A stretch of DNA of 64,000 nt from Halosimplex aquaticum. GTDB taxonomy: Archaea; Halobacteriota; Halobacteria; Halobacteriales; Haloarculaceae. The stretch covers positions 3,472,001-3,536,000 of the forward strand of contig NZ_CP118158.1 in NCBI RefSeq assembly GCF_028747785.1. The letters are read 5' to 3'. The translations under genes and the position numbers were made by a program. Under the pieces are notes generated by a model. The model saw only the letters and a list, made by a program, of their open reading frames with translations. It had not been told where the DNA came from and did not search any database. Positions 1 to 8,901 of the stretch are shown piece after piece; within the stretch, counting starts at the first letter, position 1; each line of letters opens with the position of its first letter.

Positions 1-250
1 AGGGGCGCGGAGTTCGAGGCTGTCATGTGCTGTCGGGCGGTCCGTGTCGGATCCGCCCGGCCGGACGGGTAAGCGGTTGCTATGAGGGATCTATACCGGG
101 CCGTACCCGTATATAGCTCCTCGTCGGCCGGCGCGGATCCGCCACGGCCGTTTGCTCCCTGCCGCGGCAGTCTGGCCACCTCGCCGAAACTATCGGACCG
201 CCTACCAAAACGCCATTCAGGGAACCTTTATTCGAGCCGTGCTCCGATCG
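1..250. promoter_or_regulatory. Intergenic start of window with promoter of the FMN reductase gene
   Basis: No complete gene is visible here. A TATA-like box lies at 223-230 (ctttattc), about 25 bp before the ATG at 251, which fits a leaderless haloarchaeal transcript. A second TATA-like stretch sits at 109-115. On the minus strand an ATG at 26 opens a reading frame that leaves the window (MTASNSAP); this may be the start of a neighbouring gene but is too short to judge. Confidence 0.4.
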
Positions 251-826
251 ATGTACATGAACTGCCCCGACGTGGTCGCCGTCTGCGGCAGCCGCCGCGA
301 GGGGAGCTACACCCGCCGCGCCCTCCGGATCGCCCTCGACGCGGCGGCCGACGCCGGCGCCGACACCGAGCTGCTGGACCTGCGAACGATCGACCTGCCC
401 CCGTTCGACCCCGACGCGGAGGAGGGCGAGACCGTCCGGGAGTTCAAGCGGCGCGTCCGCGAGGCCGACGCCGTCATCCTCGGGTCGCCGGTCTATCACG
501 GCTCGTACTCGGCGACGCTGAAGGACGCGCTGGACTACTGCGGCAAGGACGAGTTCACCGACACGACCGTCGGCCTGCTCGCCACCGCCGGCGGCGGTAG
601 CTACGCCAGCACGCTCGATCACCTGCGCGTCGTCGTCCGCTCGGTCCACGGCTGGACGGTCCCCACGCAGGTGGGCATCCGCGGCGCCTACGACAAGTTC
701 GACGGGGAGGAGGTCACCGAACCGGGCCTCGAAGACCGGATCCGCGAACTCGGTCGCGAGGTGACCGCGAACGCGGACGTCAACCCGTCCGCACGCCCCG
801 CGGCTCCCGCCGAGTGCGACGACTGA
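251..826 (+). CDS. NADPH-dependent FMN reductase family protein
   Basis: A 191-residue flavodoxin-fold flavin reductase. It probably passes electrons from NAD(P)H to FMN or to small molecules in the cytoplasm. The FMN-phosphate loop is visible near residues 13-19 (GSRREGS), followed by the family segment GSPVYHGSYSATLKDALDY and a GGGSYAS turn. I chose the ATG at 251 because a TATA-like box lies about 25 bp upstream; a second ATG follows at 257. Reading further upstream gives only a proline- and arginine-rich, non-conserved extension. The gene stands alone; the next gene converges from the other strand. The physiological substrate cannot be told from sequence. Confidence 0.85.
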   Translation: MYMNCPDVVAVCGSRREGSYTRRALRIALDAAADAGADTELLDLRTIDLPPFDPDAEEGETVREFKRRVREADAVILGSPVYHGSYSATLKDALDYCGKDEFTDTTVGLLATAGGGSYASTLDHLRVVVRSVHGWTVPTQVGIRGAYDKFDGEEVTEPGLEDRIRELGREVTANADVNPSARPAAPAECDD

Positions 827-898
827 ACGGGTTCGCACTCGACGGTTTCGCCTCGACGTGTTTCGCGCTCGGCGACTTCGCCCTCGCTCGTTTCCCGC

Positions 899-1822
899 TC
901 AGATCAGGTCGAGCGTCCGGAGCGTCCGTTCCAGCTGGACCTCCTGGTCGCGGTCCATCCGCTGGAGTGGCCGCCGCATCGGCCCGGGGTCGAACTCGAC
1001 CTCGGGGTGCAAGTCCAGCGCGGACTTGACGCCTCCCAGGTACGGCCCGCGGTCGATGGCCTTCCACACGTCGAAGACCGTGCTCTGGAGCTCGCGGGCG
1101 CGGCCCTCCTCGCCGCCGACGTACGACTCGTAGAGCTCGACCGTCAGCTCGGGGAAGACGTTCGAGACGGCGCTGACGAGGCCCGAACACCCGATCTCCA
1201 GCTCCGCGAACAGAAGCGAGTCCAGCCCCGCGAGGTAGGCCAGTTCGGGCTGACGGTCGATGGCCTGGCCGAGCCACGCGACGTCGCCGCTGGAGTCCTT
1301 GACGCCGACGATCCCGTCAATCCGGGCGAGGCGGTCGAGCGTGTCCAGGTCGAGCTTGTTGCCCATCCGCGCCGGGAAGTGGTAGATGTACACCGGGATG
1401 TCGACGGCGTCGGTGACCTCCTCGTAGTGTTCGACGATCGCCTCGCTGTCGATGGGGTAGTAGTAGGGGATGCCGACGACGACGGCGTCGGCGCCGCTGT
1501 CCTCGGCGTCGAGCGCGTATGAGACCGTGTTCTTCGTGCTCGGCGCGCTGACGCCGGCGATCACGGGCACCTCGTCGCCGACCTCGTCGACGACCGCGCC
1601 GATGACCGCCGCGCGCTCGTCGGGCTTGAGCATCGGGAACTCCCCGCTGGTCCCGAGCGGGAAGACGCCGTGGACCCCGCGGTCGACGACGAACCGGGCG
1701 TGGGCCGCGGTCGCGTCGAGGTCGAGTTCCTCGTCGGCACCGAAGGCGGTGATCGTCGGCGGGATGACGCCGCGTATCGAAACGTCACGTGTCGGACCTT
1801 GATCCGTCATCTGTCGATCCAT
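899..1822 (-). CDS. Dihydrodipicolinate synthase family aldolase
   Basis: A TIM-barrel class I aldolase of 307 residues in the DapA/NanA/KdgA family. Visible are the GTSGEFPML substrate-binding turn, the YIYHFPARMG segment with the catalytic Tyr, and the Schiff-base Lys in GIVGVKDSSGD. Family members cleave or form C-C bonds with pyruvate. Here the substrate may be a 2-keto-3-deoxy sugar acid rather than aspartate semialdehyde, because the gene lies in a minus-strand run with a PfkB sugar kinase and no lysine-pathway genes; that is inference. ATG starts at 1822 and 1810 are both possible. The spacing to the upstream PPOX gene is 27 bp, so co-transcription is likely. Confidence 0.85.
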   Translation of the reverse strand: MDRQMTDQGPTRDVSIRGVIPPTITAFGADEELDLDATAAHARFVVDRGVHGVFPLGTSGEFPMLKPDERAAVIGAVVDEVGDEVPVIAGVSAPSTKNTVSYALDAEDSGADAVVVGIPYYYPIDSEAIVEHYEEVTDAVDIPVYIYHFPARMGNKLDLDTLDRLARIDGIVGVKDSSGDVAWLGQAIDRQPELAYLAGLDSLLFAELEIGCSGLVSAVSNVFPELTVELYESYVGGEEGRARELQSTVFDVWKAIDRGPYLGGVKSALDLHPEVEFDPGPMRRPLQRMDRDQEVQLERTLRTLDLI

Positions 1823-1849
1823 CCCGCGGCGGTGAGTATGAAGGTACCG

Positions 1850-2323
1850 CTACAGGTCAGTAATGCGACCCCACGAGCGGACGTGGCCGGGGTCGATCCG
1901 GAGCGCCGGTCGCTCGCCGAGCGCGTGGTCCGCGTACTGGTCGTATTCGCCGCGCAGGGCGCCGACGGCCGCATCGTGGCTCGCGTCCCCGGGCGCCAGT
2001 ACCGACGCCGTTCCCCGGACCTGGACCCAGCCGAGGCGGTCCCAGTCCTCGACGTAGTGGTCGGCGACCAGCGCGACGCGGCCGTTCTCGCGCACGTCGC
2101 GGACTCGGCGCAGCGTCTCCGGGGAACCGCCTTTCGGCTTCTCGTCGATCGGCGAGGCGATCCAGGGCGCGGTCTCGCCGTCCGGGGCGGCGCTCTCGTC
2201 GTCCTCGCCGTCGACGAGGGCGAAACAGACCGGGACGGCGTTCGGCCGCCCCTCCGCATCGGCGGTGGCGAGTCGGGCGACGCGGGCGGATTCGAGGTAG
2301 CGGCGCTCGGCGTCGGTGAACAT
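1850..2323 (-). CDS. PPOX-class (split-barrel) probable F420-dependent enzyme
   Basis: A 157-residue pyridoxamine-5'-phosphate-oxidase-like split-barrel protein. The N-terminal ARVARLATADAEGRPNAVPV strand, the central RVALVADHYVEDWDRLGWVQ segment and the C-terminal RSWG are typical of the TIGR03668 group, which in actinobacteria and haloarchaea is predicted to bind deazaflavin F420. A flavin partner cannot be excluded. It acts in the cytoplasm as a small redox protein; the substrate is unknown. It sits between the PfkB kinase (70 bp gap) and the aldolase (27 bp gap) on the same strand, so the three probably form one transcript, although a redox role in sugar use is not obvious. Confidence 0.8.
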   Translation of the reverse strand: MFTDAERRYLESARVARLATADAEGRPNAVPVCFALVDGEDDESAAPDGETAPWIASPIDEKPKGGSPETLRRVRDVRENGRVALVADHYVEDWDRLGWVQVRGTASVLAPGDASHDAAVGALRGEYDQYADHALGERPALRIDPGHVRSWGRITDL

Positions 2324-2393
2324 ACCGGAGACCAGGCGGCCGTCAGAAAAGAGCGCTCCGCCGCCAGCGACGTCGCTCCGACTCGAAGGCCGC

Positions 2394-3332
2394 CTACAGG
2401 ACGCTGTCGGGGTCGGGTAGCTCGGCCATCCCGCCGGCGCGGGTGGTCGAGGCGGCGGCGACGGCGTTGCCGCGGTCGAGGACGGCGGCGAGCGAGCGCT
2501 CCCCGGCCGCGAGCGCGTCGACGACGCCCGCGGTGAAGGCGTCGCCCGCGCCAGTCGTGTCGACCGCGTCGACGGCGTACCCCTCGTGGACGGCTTCTTC
2601 GGGGCCCCACGGCGCGTCGTCGGTCGCGGCGGCCGCCGCGCCGGCCTCGCCGAGCGTCAGGAACACGGTGTGAGGACCGAGTTCGTGGAGCCGCGGCGCG
2701 ACCGCGTCGATCGTCGACCCGTCGAAGCCCGCCGGTTCGAGGTCTTCGTGGGACGTCTTCAGCACGTCGACCGCGGGCAACAGGCGGCGGACTTCGCTCT
2801 CGAAGTCGGCGTCGTGCCACAGCTCCGGCCGGGCGTTCAGGTCGAAGACGACGGTACAGCCGGCCTCGTTCGCCCGCTCGACGAGGTCGTGGATCGCCTC
2901 CCGCGAGGGAGAACTCGCGAGGAGGACGCTCCCGACGACGACCCACTCGACGTCGGCGAGGGTCTCGTCGGGCACGCGGCCGGATTCGAACCGCGTGTCG
3001 GCGGTGCCGTCGCGGTAGAACGTGAACCGGGGCCCCTCCTCGGGGTCGCCGCTGACGAAGGCGAGCGTGGTCTCGGCGTCCGGGTCGCGCTCGACGAATC
3101 GCTCGGGGACGCCGCGGTCGGCGAGCGCGTCGGCGAGGAAGTCGCCGAACGGGTCGGCGCCGACGCGCGTCCAGAACCAGGGCCGTCGGTCGAGCTGCGC
3201 GAGGCGGACGGCGACGTTCGCCGGCGCGCCGCCGGGCTGGCGGGAGAACTCGTCGGTGTCGGCGAGGGGTGTCTCGGTCGCGGGGAGGAAGTCGACGAGC
3301 GTCTCGCCGGCGACGAGGACGGTCGGATCCAT
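2394..3332 (-). CDS. PfkB-family carbohydrate kinase (fructokinase-like)
   Basis: A 312-residue ribokinase/PfkB kinase that should phosphorylate a sugar with ATP. The N-terminal GETLVDFLP start and the GGAPANVAVRLAQL segment (signature 1) match fructokinase or 2-keto-3-deoxygluconate kinase relatives. The C-terminal signature 2 is DTTGAGDAFTAGVVDAL, whose second Asp is the catalytic base. Length is normal for the family. It is first in a minus-strand set with the PPOX protein and the DHDPS-family aldolase. A kinase followed by an aldolase would suit KDG phosphorylation and cleavage, but fructose is an equally good guess. Confidence 0.85.
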   Translation of the reverse strand: MDPTVLVAGETLVDFLPATETPLADTDEFSRQPGGAPANVAVRLAQLDRRPWFWTRVGADPFGDFLADALADRGVPERFVERDPDAETTLAFVSGDPEEGPRFTFYRDGTADTRFESGRVPDETLADVEWVVVGSVLLASSPSREAIHDLVERANEAGCTVVFDLNARPELWHDADFESEVRRLLPAVDVLKTSHEDLEPAGFDGSTIDAVAPRLHELGPHTVFLTLGEAGAAAAATDDAPWGPEEAVHEGYAVDAVDTTGAGDAFTAGVVDALAAGERSLAAVLDRGNAVAAASTTRAGGMAELPDPDSVL

Positions 3333-3417
3333 GACCGACCGTACTCACCAGTCCGCCAAGAGTCCGCATGGTTCGACCGCGGAGACCGCGGCGGGAGCGC
3401 CCGCCCGGTCGGCGCCG

Positions 3418-4089
3418 TCAGTCCGACTCCCGGACGGTGAGGTATTCGGGCGGGACCCGTTCGGTCGTGTAGGTCGCTCGACCCCGGCGGGTGATTTCGT
3501 GACCGTCGGCGAGCATCGCGGCGGCGTCGACCGCGAAGACCACGGGCTCGTCGGCGTGCCGTTCGCCGACGCGGCGGGCTTCGTCGACGCCCCCGGAGAG
3601 GTGGACCAGCTGGCGCGACATCGGTTTCAGGCCCTCGGCGAGGATGGCGTCGCGGGTCCGCGGCGCCGTGCCGTGATAGAGCGTGTCGGGGACCGGGCCG
3701 TCGCCCGACTGCAGGTCCACGGCCACCGAGTGGCCGTAGGCCGCGCGGACGCGGTCGTCGCCGGACTCCGCACCGCCGTCGCCGACCCCGCCGCCGGTCC
3801 GCTCGAAGCGGCCGTTCGGGTCCGTCGCGACGACGGCGGCGACGCGCTCGCGGTCCGCCCAGTCGTACTGTCGCTCGGCCGCGGCGACCAGGTCGCCGAA
3901 CGGCGTCCAGCCGGCGTCGTCCAGCGCGAGCCCCGCGTCGTCCGGGAAGTGCCTGAGCGCGCCCGAGAGGTACTTCGAGAGACGGCGGCGGCGAGCGGCG
4001 CCGAGGACCGCCCGTCCCTCGCGCTCGCAGACGGGGCAGGCGTCGCCCTCGAAGAACCCGTGGTCCTCGCAGCTGCGGACGGTAGTCAT
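3418..4089 (-). CDS. kptA: RNA 2'-phosphotransferase (Tpt1/KptA family)
   Basis: A 223-residue KptA homologue. The family transfers the 2'-phosphate left at RNA splice junctions to NAD+, giving ADP-ribose 1'',2''-cyclic phosphate. The core RRRLSKYLSGALRHFPDDAGL, the HGT motif in LYHGTAPRTRDAIL and QLVHLSGGVDEARRVG are typical. The N terminus has a C/H cluster (C7, H10, C18, C21) that looks like a small zinc site, as in other haloarchaeal copies. I start at the ATG at 4089 because translation further upstream gives non-conserved sequence. An insertion rich in Gly/Asp around residues 105-120 looks like a halophilic surface loop. The gene stands alone, diverging from the small DUF5786 gene. Confidence 0.88.
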   Translation of the reverse strand: MTTVRSCEDHGFFEGDACPVCEREGRAVLGAARRRRLSKYLSGALRHFPDDAGLALDDAGWTPFGDLVAAAERQYDWADRERVAAVVATDPNGRFERTGGGVGDGGAESGDDRVRAAYGHSVAVDLQSGDGPVPDTLYHGTAPRTRDAILAEGLKPMSRQLVHLSGGVDEARRVGERHADEPVVFAVDAAAMLADGHEITRRGRATYTTERVPPEYLTVRESD

Positions 4090-4216
4090 CGCCGTCCAGT
4101 TCGCCGCCGGGCCGGAAAACACGTTCGCCGTCCCCGGGTATGGCGCCCGATGGCACGCCGCAGTGGCGTCCACGACCGCACCGTTTTTCCGTCCCATTCC
4201 GCTACGTCGATCCACA

Positions 4217-4387
4217 ATGGGCTTCGGGAGCTACGACGAATCCGAACAGGAGAACCAGAGCGGCGACGCCGACTACGACGAAGACGACGCAGTCAACGTC
4301 CACGAGCACGACCACGAGGGCGAGGTGTCGGTCGAGGGCGCGGACTCCGCCGACGAACTGGTCGACCGCCTGCAGGACATGAAGTAA
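4217..4387 (+). CDS. Small acidic DUF5786-family protein
   Basis: A 56-residue, very acidic protein (MGFGSYDESEQ start, ending LVDRLQDMK). This matches the short conserved haloarchaeal DUF5786 family of unknown function. There are no membrane segments or cysteines. The middle is a run of Asp/Glu/His residues, likely disordered, followed by a short helix. An upstream in-frame start would add 18 residues that do not resemble the family, so the ATG at 4217 is preferred. It lies between kptA, which diverges, and the SMR transporter, which converges. Confidence 0.75.
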   Translation: MGFGSYDESEQENQSGDADYDEDDAVNVHEHDHEGEVSVEGADSADELVDRLQDMK

Positions 4388-4448
4388 CCCCCCGGTCGGA
4401 CCCACACTTCGGCGCCCGCCGCGAACCACCGGCCCGCGGCCGTCGCGA

Positions 4449-4787
4449 TCAGTGCGCGGGGGCGTAGGCGTCCGAGAACGCGTTCAACACGACGACGCCG
4501 GCGACGACGAGCGCCATCCCGGCGACCGCGGCCGCGTCGATCTGTTCTTCGAAGACCACCACGCCCACCAGCGCCGTCGCCACGATCCCGATCCCCGCCC
4601 AGGTCGCGTACACCAGCCCGACCGGTAGCTCTTCGAGCGTCAGTCCGAGCAGGTAGAAGGAGCCCGCGTACCCGACCGCGACGACGGCCGTGGGCGCGAG
4701 TTCCGAGAACCCGCTGCTGGCCTTCAGCGCGGTCGTGCCGGTCACCTCCGCGGCGATCGCGAGCGCGAGCGTCAGGTACGGTCGCAT
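4449..4787 (-). CDS. Small multidrug resistance (SMR) family transporter
   Basis: A 112-residue four-helix membrane protein of the EmrE/QacE/Gdx family, which act as proton-coupled dimeric exporters of cations such as guanidinium or quaternary ammonium. The N-terminal LTLALAIAAEVTGTTALKAS contains the essential membrane-embedded Glu of TM1. LVYATWAGIGIVATALVGVVVFEE is the conserved TM3 region with its Trp. I begin at the ATG at 4787; longer readings add charged non-family sequence. The gene lies just upstream of and divergent from the TrmB regulator, 101 bp apart, so its expression may be linked to that regulator; the exported compound is unknown. Confidence 0.88.
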   Translation of the reverse strand: MRPYLTLALAIAAEVTGTTALKASSGFSELAPTAVVAVGYAGSFYLLGLTLEELPVGLVYATWAGIGIVATALVGVVVFEEQIDAAAVAGMALVVAGVVVLNAFSDAYAPAH

Positions 4788-4888
4788 GGCCGGAGGGAGT
4801 CCGCCCGCGGGAAAACCGCTTGTCGAACGCGCCGCCACTTCCTGTCCGTTCCCGAATGGTTTAGTCCGCTCGCGCCCCACCGCGAGGC

Positions 4889-5758
4889 ATGTCCGACCTG
4901 GGGGAGCTGGGGCTGTCGAGCTACGAGGAGAAGGTCTATCGGGCGCTTCTGTCGCTCGGGTCCGCCACGGCCCAGGAGGTCTCGGAGGCCAGCGACGTGC
5001 CGATGGGGCGCATCTACGACGTGCTCAACGGGCTGGACGCCCGCGACGTCGTCCGCAGCCAGTCGACCGAGCCGACGACGTACGCGGCGGTCGATCCGGA
5101 GACGGCCGTCGAGCGACTGCTTGCGGAGCGCCGGCGGGAACTGTCGGCGCGGGCCGACCGCTACGAGGCGATCGCCGCCGAGATCGGTCCCGAACTCGCT
5201 GCGACGAAACCCGCCGAGAGCCGCTTCTGGACCGCGCCGCTGGGGAGCGAGACGGCGATCTCGCTGGAACGGGACCTGTTCGCGACCGCGGGCGACAGTA
5301 TCCGGTCGGCGATGAGCGTGCCCTACGCGGCGGCGCCGTGGGAGCGCTACGAACCGGAGGTCGACCCGTTCTACGCGGCACTCGACGACGGGGTCGAGGT
5401 CCGGATGCTCGGCCACGCCGCGATGGTCGAGGCCGCGCCGCCGGACGTCGTCGCGGAGACGGTCGACGCGCCGCCGAACGTCTCGCTCCGGGTCACGACC
5501 GACCTGGAGGTCACCTTCGACGTGGTCGACGGCAACGAGGTCTGCTTCCACGTCCCGCACCCGCTCGACAGCGGCGAGCGCCTGGGCGTGATCCACGTCC
5601 GCGACGGGGAGATGGCCGGTCGGCTGGCCGAGGTGTTCGACCGCGCCTGGGCCGAGGCCGTGCCGCTCTCCGCGGTCGTCGACGACGGGGGCCTCGCGCT
5701 CGACGGGGACGCGATGGGGGACGACACGGTCGACGGCGCGCCCGACCTCGACGACTGA
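4889..5758 (+). CDS. TrmB-family transcriptional regulator
   Basis: A 289-residue sugar-type regulator. Residues 5-70 form a winged helix (LSSYEEKVYRALLSLGSATAQEV, then VPMGRIYDVLNGL). A coiled-coil dimer segment follows around residues 75-105, then the TrmB ligand-binding part from about residue 115, with HVPHPLDSGERLGVIHVRDGEMAGRLAEVFDRAW near the end. TrmB proteins sense sugars and repress or activate sugar uptake and glycolytic genes. A tttag box about 27 bp before the ATG fits a leaderless transcript. The next gene downstream on the same strand (95 bp gap) is a GH3 glycosidase and an SMR pump diverges upstream; both are candidate targets, by position only. Confidence 0.88.
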   Translation: MSDLGELGLSSYEEKVYRALLSLGSATAQEVSEASDVPMGRIYDVLNGLDARDVVRSQSTEPTTYAAVDPETAVERLLAERRRELSARADRYEAIAAEIGPELAATKPAESRFWTAPLGSETAISLERDLFATAGDSIRSAMSVPYAAAPWERYEPEVDPFYAALDDGVEVRMLGHAAMVEAAPPDVVAETVDAPPNVSLRVTTDLEVTFDVVDGNEVCFHVPHPLDSGERLGVIHVRDGEMAGRLAEVFDRAWAEAVPLSAVVDDGGLALDGDAMGDDTVDGAPDLDD

Positions 5759-5853
5759 TTCGCCCGGTCGACATCGGCGTCCGGCCGTCGGCCGCTCCGG
5801 TCCTCGCTTCCGGCACCCGAACGTTGATTGACGTGAGTGGCGCACGTGAACGC

Positions 5854-8061
5854 ATGCCAGATCGGAGCGCGTTCGGCCAGCGACTCGCCGAGGAGGACGA
5901 GCGGCGGGTCGAGGCGATCCTCCAGGAGATGACCGTCGCCGAGAAGGTGGGCCAGGTCGTCGGCGTCCCGGCGCTCGCGGACGTCGAGGAGGCGAAGACG
6001 GCGGTCACCGACCACCACGTCGGCTCGGTCCACTTCGGCGGGACGCCGCACAACACGCCCGCCGAGAAGGCCGAGTTCGTCAACGACCTCCAGCGGGCGG
6101 CCATCGACGCCTCGCGGTTCGATATCCCGCTGTTCGTCCGCGCGATGGCCGAGCACGGCCACGCCGCCATCTCGGGGAGCACTGTCTTCCCCCAGCAACT
6201 CGCGCTCGGCGCGACGCGCGACCCCGACCTCGCCGAGCGCGCGGCGCGCGCGGCCGCGGTCGAGATGCGCGCGACGGGCGTCCAGTCGACAAGCAGCCCC
6301 ATCGGCGACGTGGCCCGCGACCAGCGCTGGGGGCGCATCGCCGAGACGTTCGGCGAGAGCCCGCGCCTCTGCGCCGCCTTCACCGAGGCGATGGTCAGGG
6401 GGTACCAGGAGAACGACCTCGACGAGTCGGTGCTGGCCGTCACCAAGCACTTCCCCGCCTACAGCGAGGGCGTCCGCGGCGAGGATCAGGCCCCCAACGA
6501 CATCTCCGAGTACACGCTCCGGCGCGTCCACGTCCCGCCCTACGAGGCCGGGATCGAGGCGGGGACCGCCGGGATCATGCCCTGCTACAACGTCATCGAC
6601 GGCGAACCCGTCCACGGCTCGCCGCGGTTCCTGCGGGATCTGCTCCGCGAGGACCTGGGATTCACCGGGTTCACGCTCGCGGACTACGCCGGCGCCGAGG
6701 ACCTCCACGGCGGCCACCGCGCCACCGATTCCCTGGAGGAGTCGCTCTGGCGTGCGATCCGGGCGGGGATCGACCTGCTCCCCTCCGGCGGCGCCGAGTA
6801 CTGCGAGCAGGTCCTCGCCCTCGTCGAAGACGGCGAACTGAGCGAGTCGCGGATCGAGGAGAGCGCCCGGCGCGTGCTCCACCTGAAGTTCGCGCTCGAC
6901 CTCTTCGAGGACCCGTTCGTCGACCCCGACGACGCCGTCGCGACGCTCGGCCGGCCGGACCACCGCGACCTCGCCCGCGAGGTCGCCAGGGAGTCGATGA
7001 CGCTCCTGCGGAACGAGGACGACGTCCTCCCGCTCGACCCCGACCTCGACCAGCTACTCGTCGCCGGCCCGAACGCGGACGACATCGCCGCCCAGCACGG
7101 CGGCTGGGGGAGCGTCGAGGACCCGCGGCCCCTGGGCGACACCGTCCTCGACGGGATCGAGGCGGCGGTCGACGACGGGACCGACGTGGTCCACGAACCG
7201 GGGAGCGCCATCGGCGAGACGCTCGACGTCGACGCCGCCCGGGACGCGGCCGCCGACTCGGACGCGGCCGTCGTGGTCGTCGGCGAACCCGACTACATCC
7301 ACGAGTTCCGCGCGAGTTCCCAGGAGTTCGGGGCCGAGGAGTTCCCCCACCGCGAGAGCCTAACGCTGCCCGACGCCCAGCGCGAACTGGTCGAGGCGAT
7401 CCACGCGACCGGCACGCCGACCGTCGCGGTCCTCGTCACCGGCCGCGTGCTGTCGACGCCGTGGATCGCCGAGCACGTCCCCGGCCTGCTGCTGGCCTAC
7501 CAGCCCGGTTCGGAGGGCGGCGCCGTCGCGGACGTGCTGTTCGGCGAGCACAACCCGTCGGGCAGGCTCCCGCTCTCCGTCCCGCGCTCGGAGGGACAGG
7601 TGCCGGTCCGGTTCAACCACCTCACCCATCCGACCGTCGACCACGAGGCCCACCGCTCCTCCTACGATCCCCTGTTCGAGTACGGACACGGGCTCAGCTA
7701 CACGGACTTCGAGTACGAGGACCTGACTGTCGCACCGGCCGAGGTCGGACCGGACGGCACCGTCGACGTCGAGGTCGCGGTCGCCAACGTCGGTGACCGC
7801 GCCGGGACCGAACCCGTCGAGGTGTTCGCGACCGACGTGGTGAGCACCCGCATCACGCCGGTCCGAGAACTGCGGGCGTTCGACCGCGTGGCCCTCGACG
7901 CCGGCGAGCGAGCGACGGTCTCGTTCTCGCTGGACGTCCGGGAGTTCGGCATCGTCGAGAACGACGGGACGCGGACGGTCGAACCCGGAACCTTCGAGGT
8001 CAGCGTCGCGGACCTCGCCGACAGCTTCGAGGTGGTGCGGCGCCGTCCGTACCGGCGCTGA
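5854..8061 (+). CDS. GH3 family beta-glucosidase/exo-glycosidase
   Basis: A 735-residue retaining glycoside hydrolase of family 3. The order is: TIM-barrel domain (about 20-330), GH3 C-terminal alpha/beta sandwich (starting near LLRNEDDVLPLDPD, about 385-580), and a fibronectin type III-like domain (from GHGLSYTDFEYEDL, about 610-735). The catalytic Asp nucleophile is most likely D277 in FTLADYAGAEDL; KHFPAYS and RDQRWGRIAETFGE are the usual barrel motifs. There is no signal peptide, so it should act in the cytoplasm on imported di- or oligosaccharides. The ATG at 5854 starts the conserved region. The TrmB regulator is directly upstream. Which sugar is released (glucose, xylose) cannot be told. 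Confidence 0.88.
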   Translation: MPDRSAFGQRLAEEDERRVEAILQEMTVAEKVGQVVGVPALADVEEAKTAVTDHHVGSVHFGGTPHNTPAEKAEFVNDLQRAAIDASRFDIPLFVRAMAEHGHAAISGSTVFPQQLALGATRDPDLAERAARAAAVEMRATGVQSTSSPIGDVARDQRWGRIAETFGESPRLCAAFTEAMVRGYQENDLDESVLAVTKHFPAYSEGVRGEDQAPNDISEYTLRRVHVPPYEAGIEAGTAGIMPCYNVIDGEPVHGSPRFLRDLLREDLGFTGFTLADYAGAEDLHGGHRATDSLEESLWRAIRAGIDLLPSGGAEYCEQVLALVEDGELSESRIEESARRVLHLKFALDLFEDPFVDPDDAVATLGRPDHRDLAREVARESMTLLRNEDDVLPLDPDLDQLLVAGPNADDIAAQHGGWGSVEDPRPLGDTVLDGIEAAVDDGTDVVHEPGSAIGETLDVDAARDAAADSDAAVVVVGEPDYIHEFRASSQEFGAEEFPHRESLTLPDAQRELVEAIHATGTPTVAVLVTGRVLSTPWIAEHVPGLLLAYQPGSEGGAVADVLFGEHNPSGRLPLSVPRSEGQVPVRFNHLTHPTVDHEAHRSSYDPLFEYGHGLSYTDFEYEDLTVAPAEVGPDGTVDVEVAVANVGDRAGTEPVEVFATDVVSTRITPVRELRAFDRVALDAGERATVSFSLDVREFGIVENDGTRTVEPGTFEVSVADLADSFEVVRRRPYRR

Positions 8062-8144
8062 GGTGGGGCGATCGGCCGCCGCCGTACTGTCGCCGTTCTC
8101 GCGCCGCCGTCACGCTCATGGCCGTGGCGCGCGTATCTCCGCCA

Positions 8145-8882
8145 ATGTCGGTCCCTGACGAGATCGACCTCTCCGGCGACCGCAAGCGCGTCTATCGCTT
8201 CGTCGACCGGCACGGTCCGGTCGAGCCGGCGTCGGTCGCCGAGACCGTCGGCGTCGACCCGGAGTCGTTCCAACATCACGTCTCGATCCTCAAGCGCGAC
8301 GACTTCATCGAGGAGGACGAGCGCGGGCGCCTGCGGGCGCAACTCCAGCCGGGGGAGTCCGAGGAGTTCGCCGAGGCGGGCGTCGCCTACGCGATCCGTC
8401 CGGCCCGGCCCGCGGACTTCTCCGGCGTCGTCGGCGTCATCCGCGAGGTCACCACCGAGGGGACCTACATCACCGCCGAGACGGTCGCCGAGGAGCTCAC
8501 CTACGAGGAGACGCTCTTCCGGCGCACGCCCACGGAGTGTCGGATCGTCTTCGTCGCCGAGGTCGCCGACGAGGTCGTCGGCTGGGGCCACGTCGACGCC
8601 CAGGAGCAGGCTAAGCTCCGCGGGACCGCCGAGTGTACCGTCGGCGTCCTCGACGGCTACCGCCGCCACGGCATCGGCAGCCACCTCCTCCAGCGCTGCG
8701 TCGAGTGGGCCGCCTCCAGGGGGTGCCGAAAGGTGTACAACAGCCTCCCCGCGACCAACGGCGAGGCTATCGACTTCCTCGAACGCAACGGCTGGGAGAT
8801 CGAGGCGATCCGCGAGGAGCACTACGAGATCGACGGCCGCCTCGTCGACGAAGTGATGCTCGCCCGGCGGCTCGACGAGTGA
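8145..8882 (+). CDS. GNAT N-acetyltransferase with N-terminal winged helix
   Basis: A 245-residue two-domain protein. Residues 1-65 resemble a helix-turn-helix (SGDRKRVYRFVDRHGPVEPASVAETVGVDPESFQHH), similar to MarR/DprA-type wings. Residues 80-240 are a GNAT acetyltransferase with the acetyl-CoA pyrophosphate loop YRRHGIGSHLLQRCVEWA (motif A) and YNSLPATNGEAIDFLERNGW (motif B). This domain layout occurs in many haloarchaea, but the acceptor (protein, amine or antibiotic) is unknown. The ATG at 8145 is preferred over an upstream in-frame start because conserved sequence begins here. It stands alone and converges on the next membrane protein gene. Confidence 0.8.
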   Translation: MSVPDEIDLSGDRKRVYRFVDRHGPVEPASVAETVGVDPESFQHHVSILKRDDFIEEDERGRLRAQLQPGESEEFAEAGVAYAIRPARPADFSGVVGVIREVTTEGTYITAETVAEELTYEETLFRRTPTECRIVFVAEVADEVVGWGHVDAQEQAKLRGTAECTVGVLDGYRRHGIGSHLLQRCVEWAASRGCRKVYNSLPATNGEAIDFLERNGWEIEAIREEHYEIDGRLVDEVMLARRLDE

Positions 8883-8901
8883 CTTACGAGGCGCCCTCGC
8901 C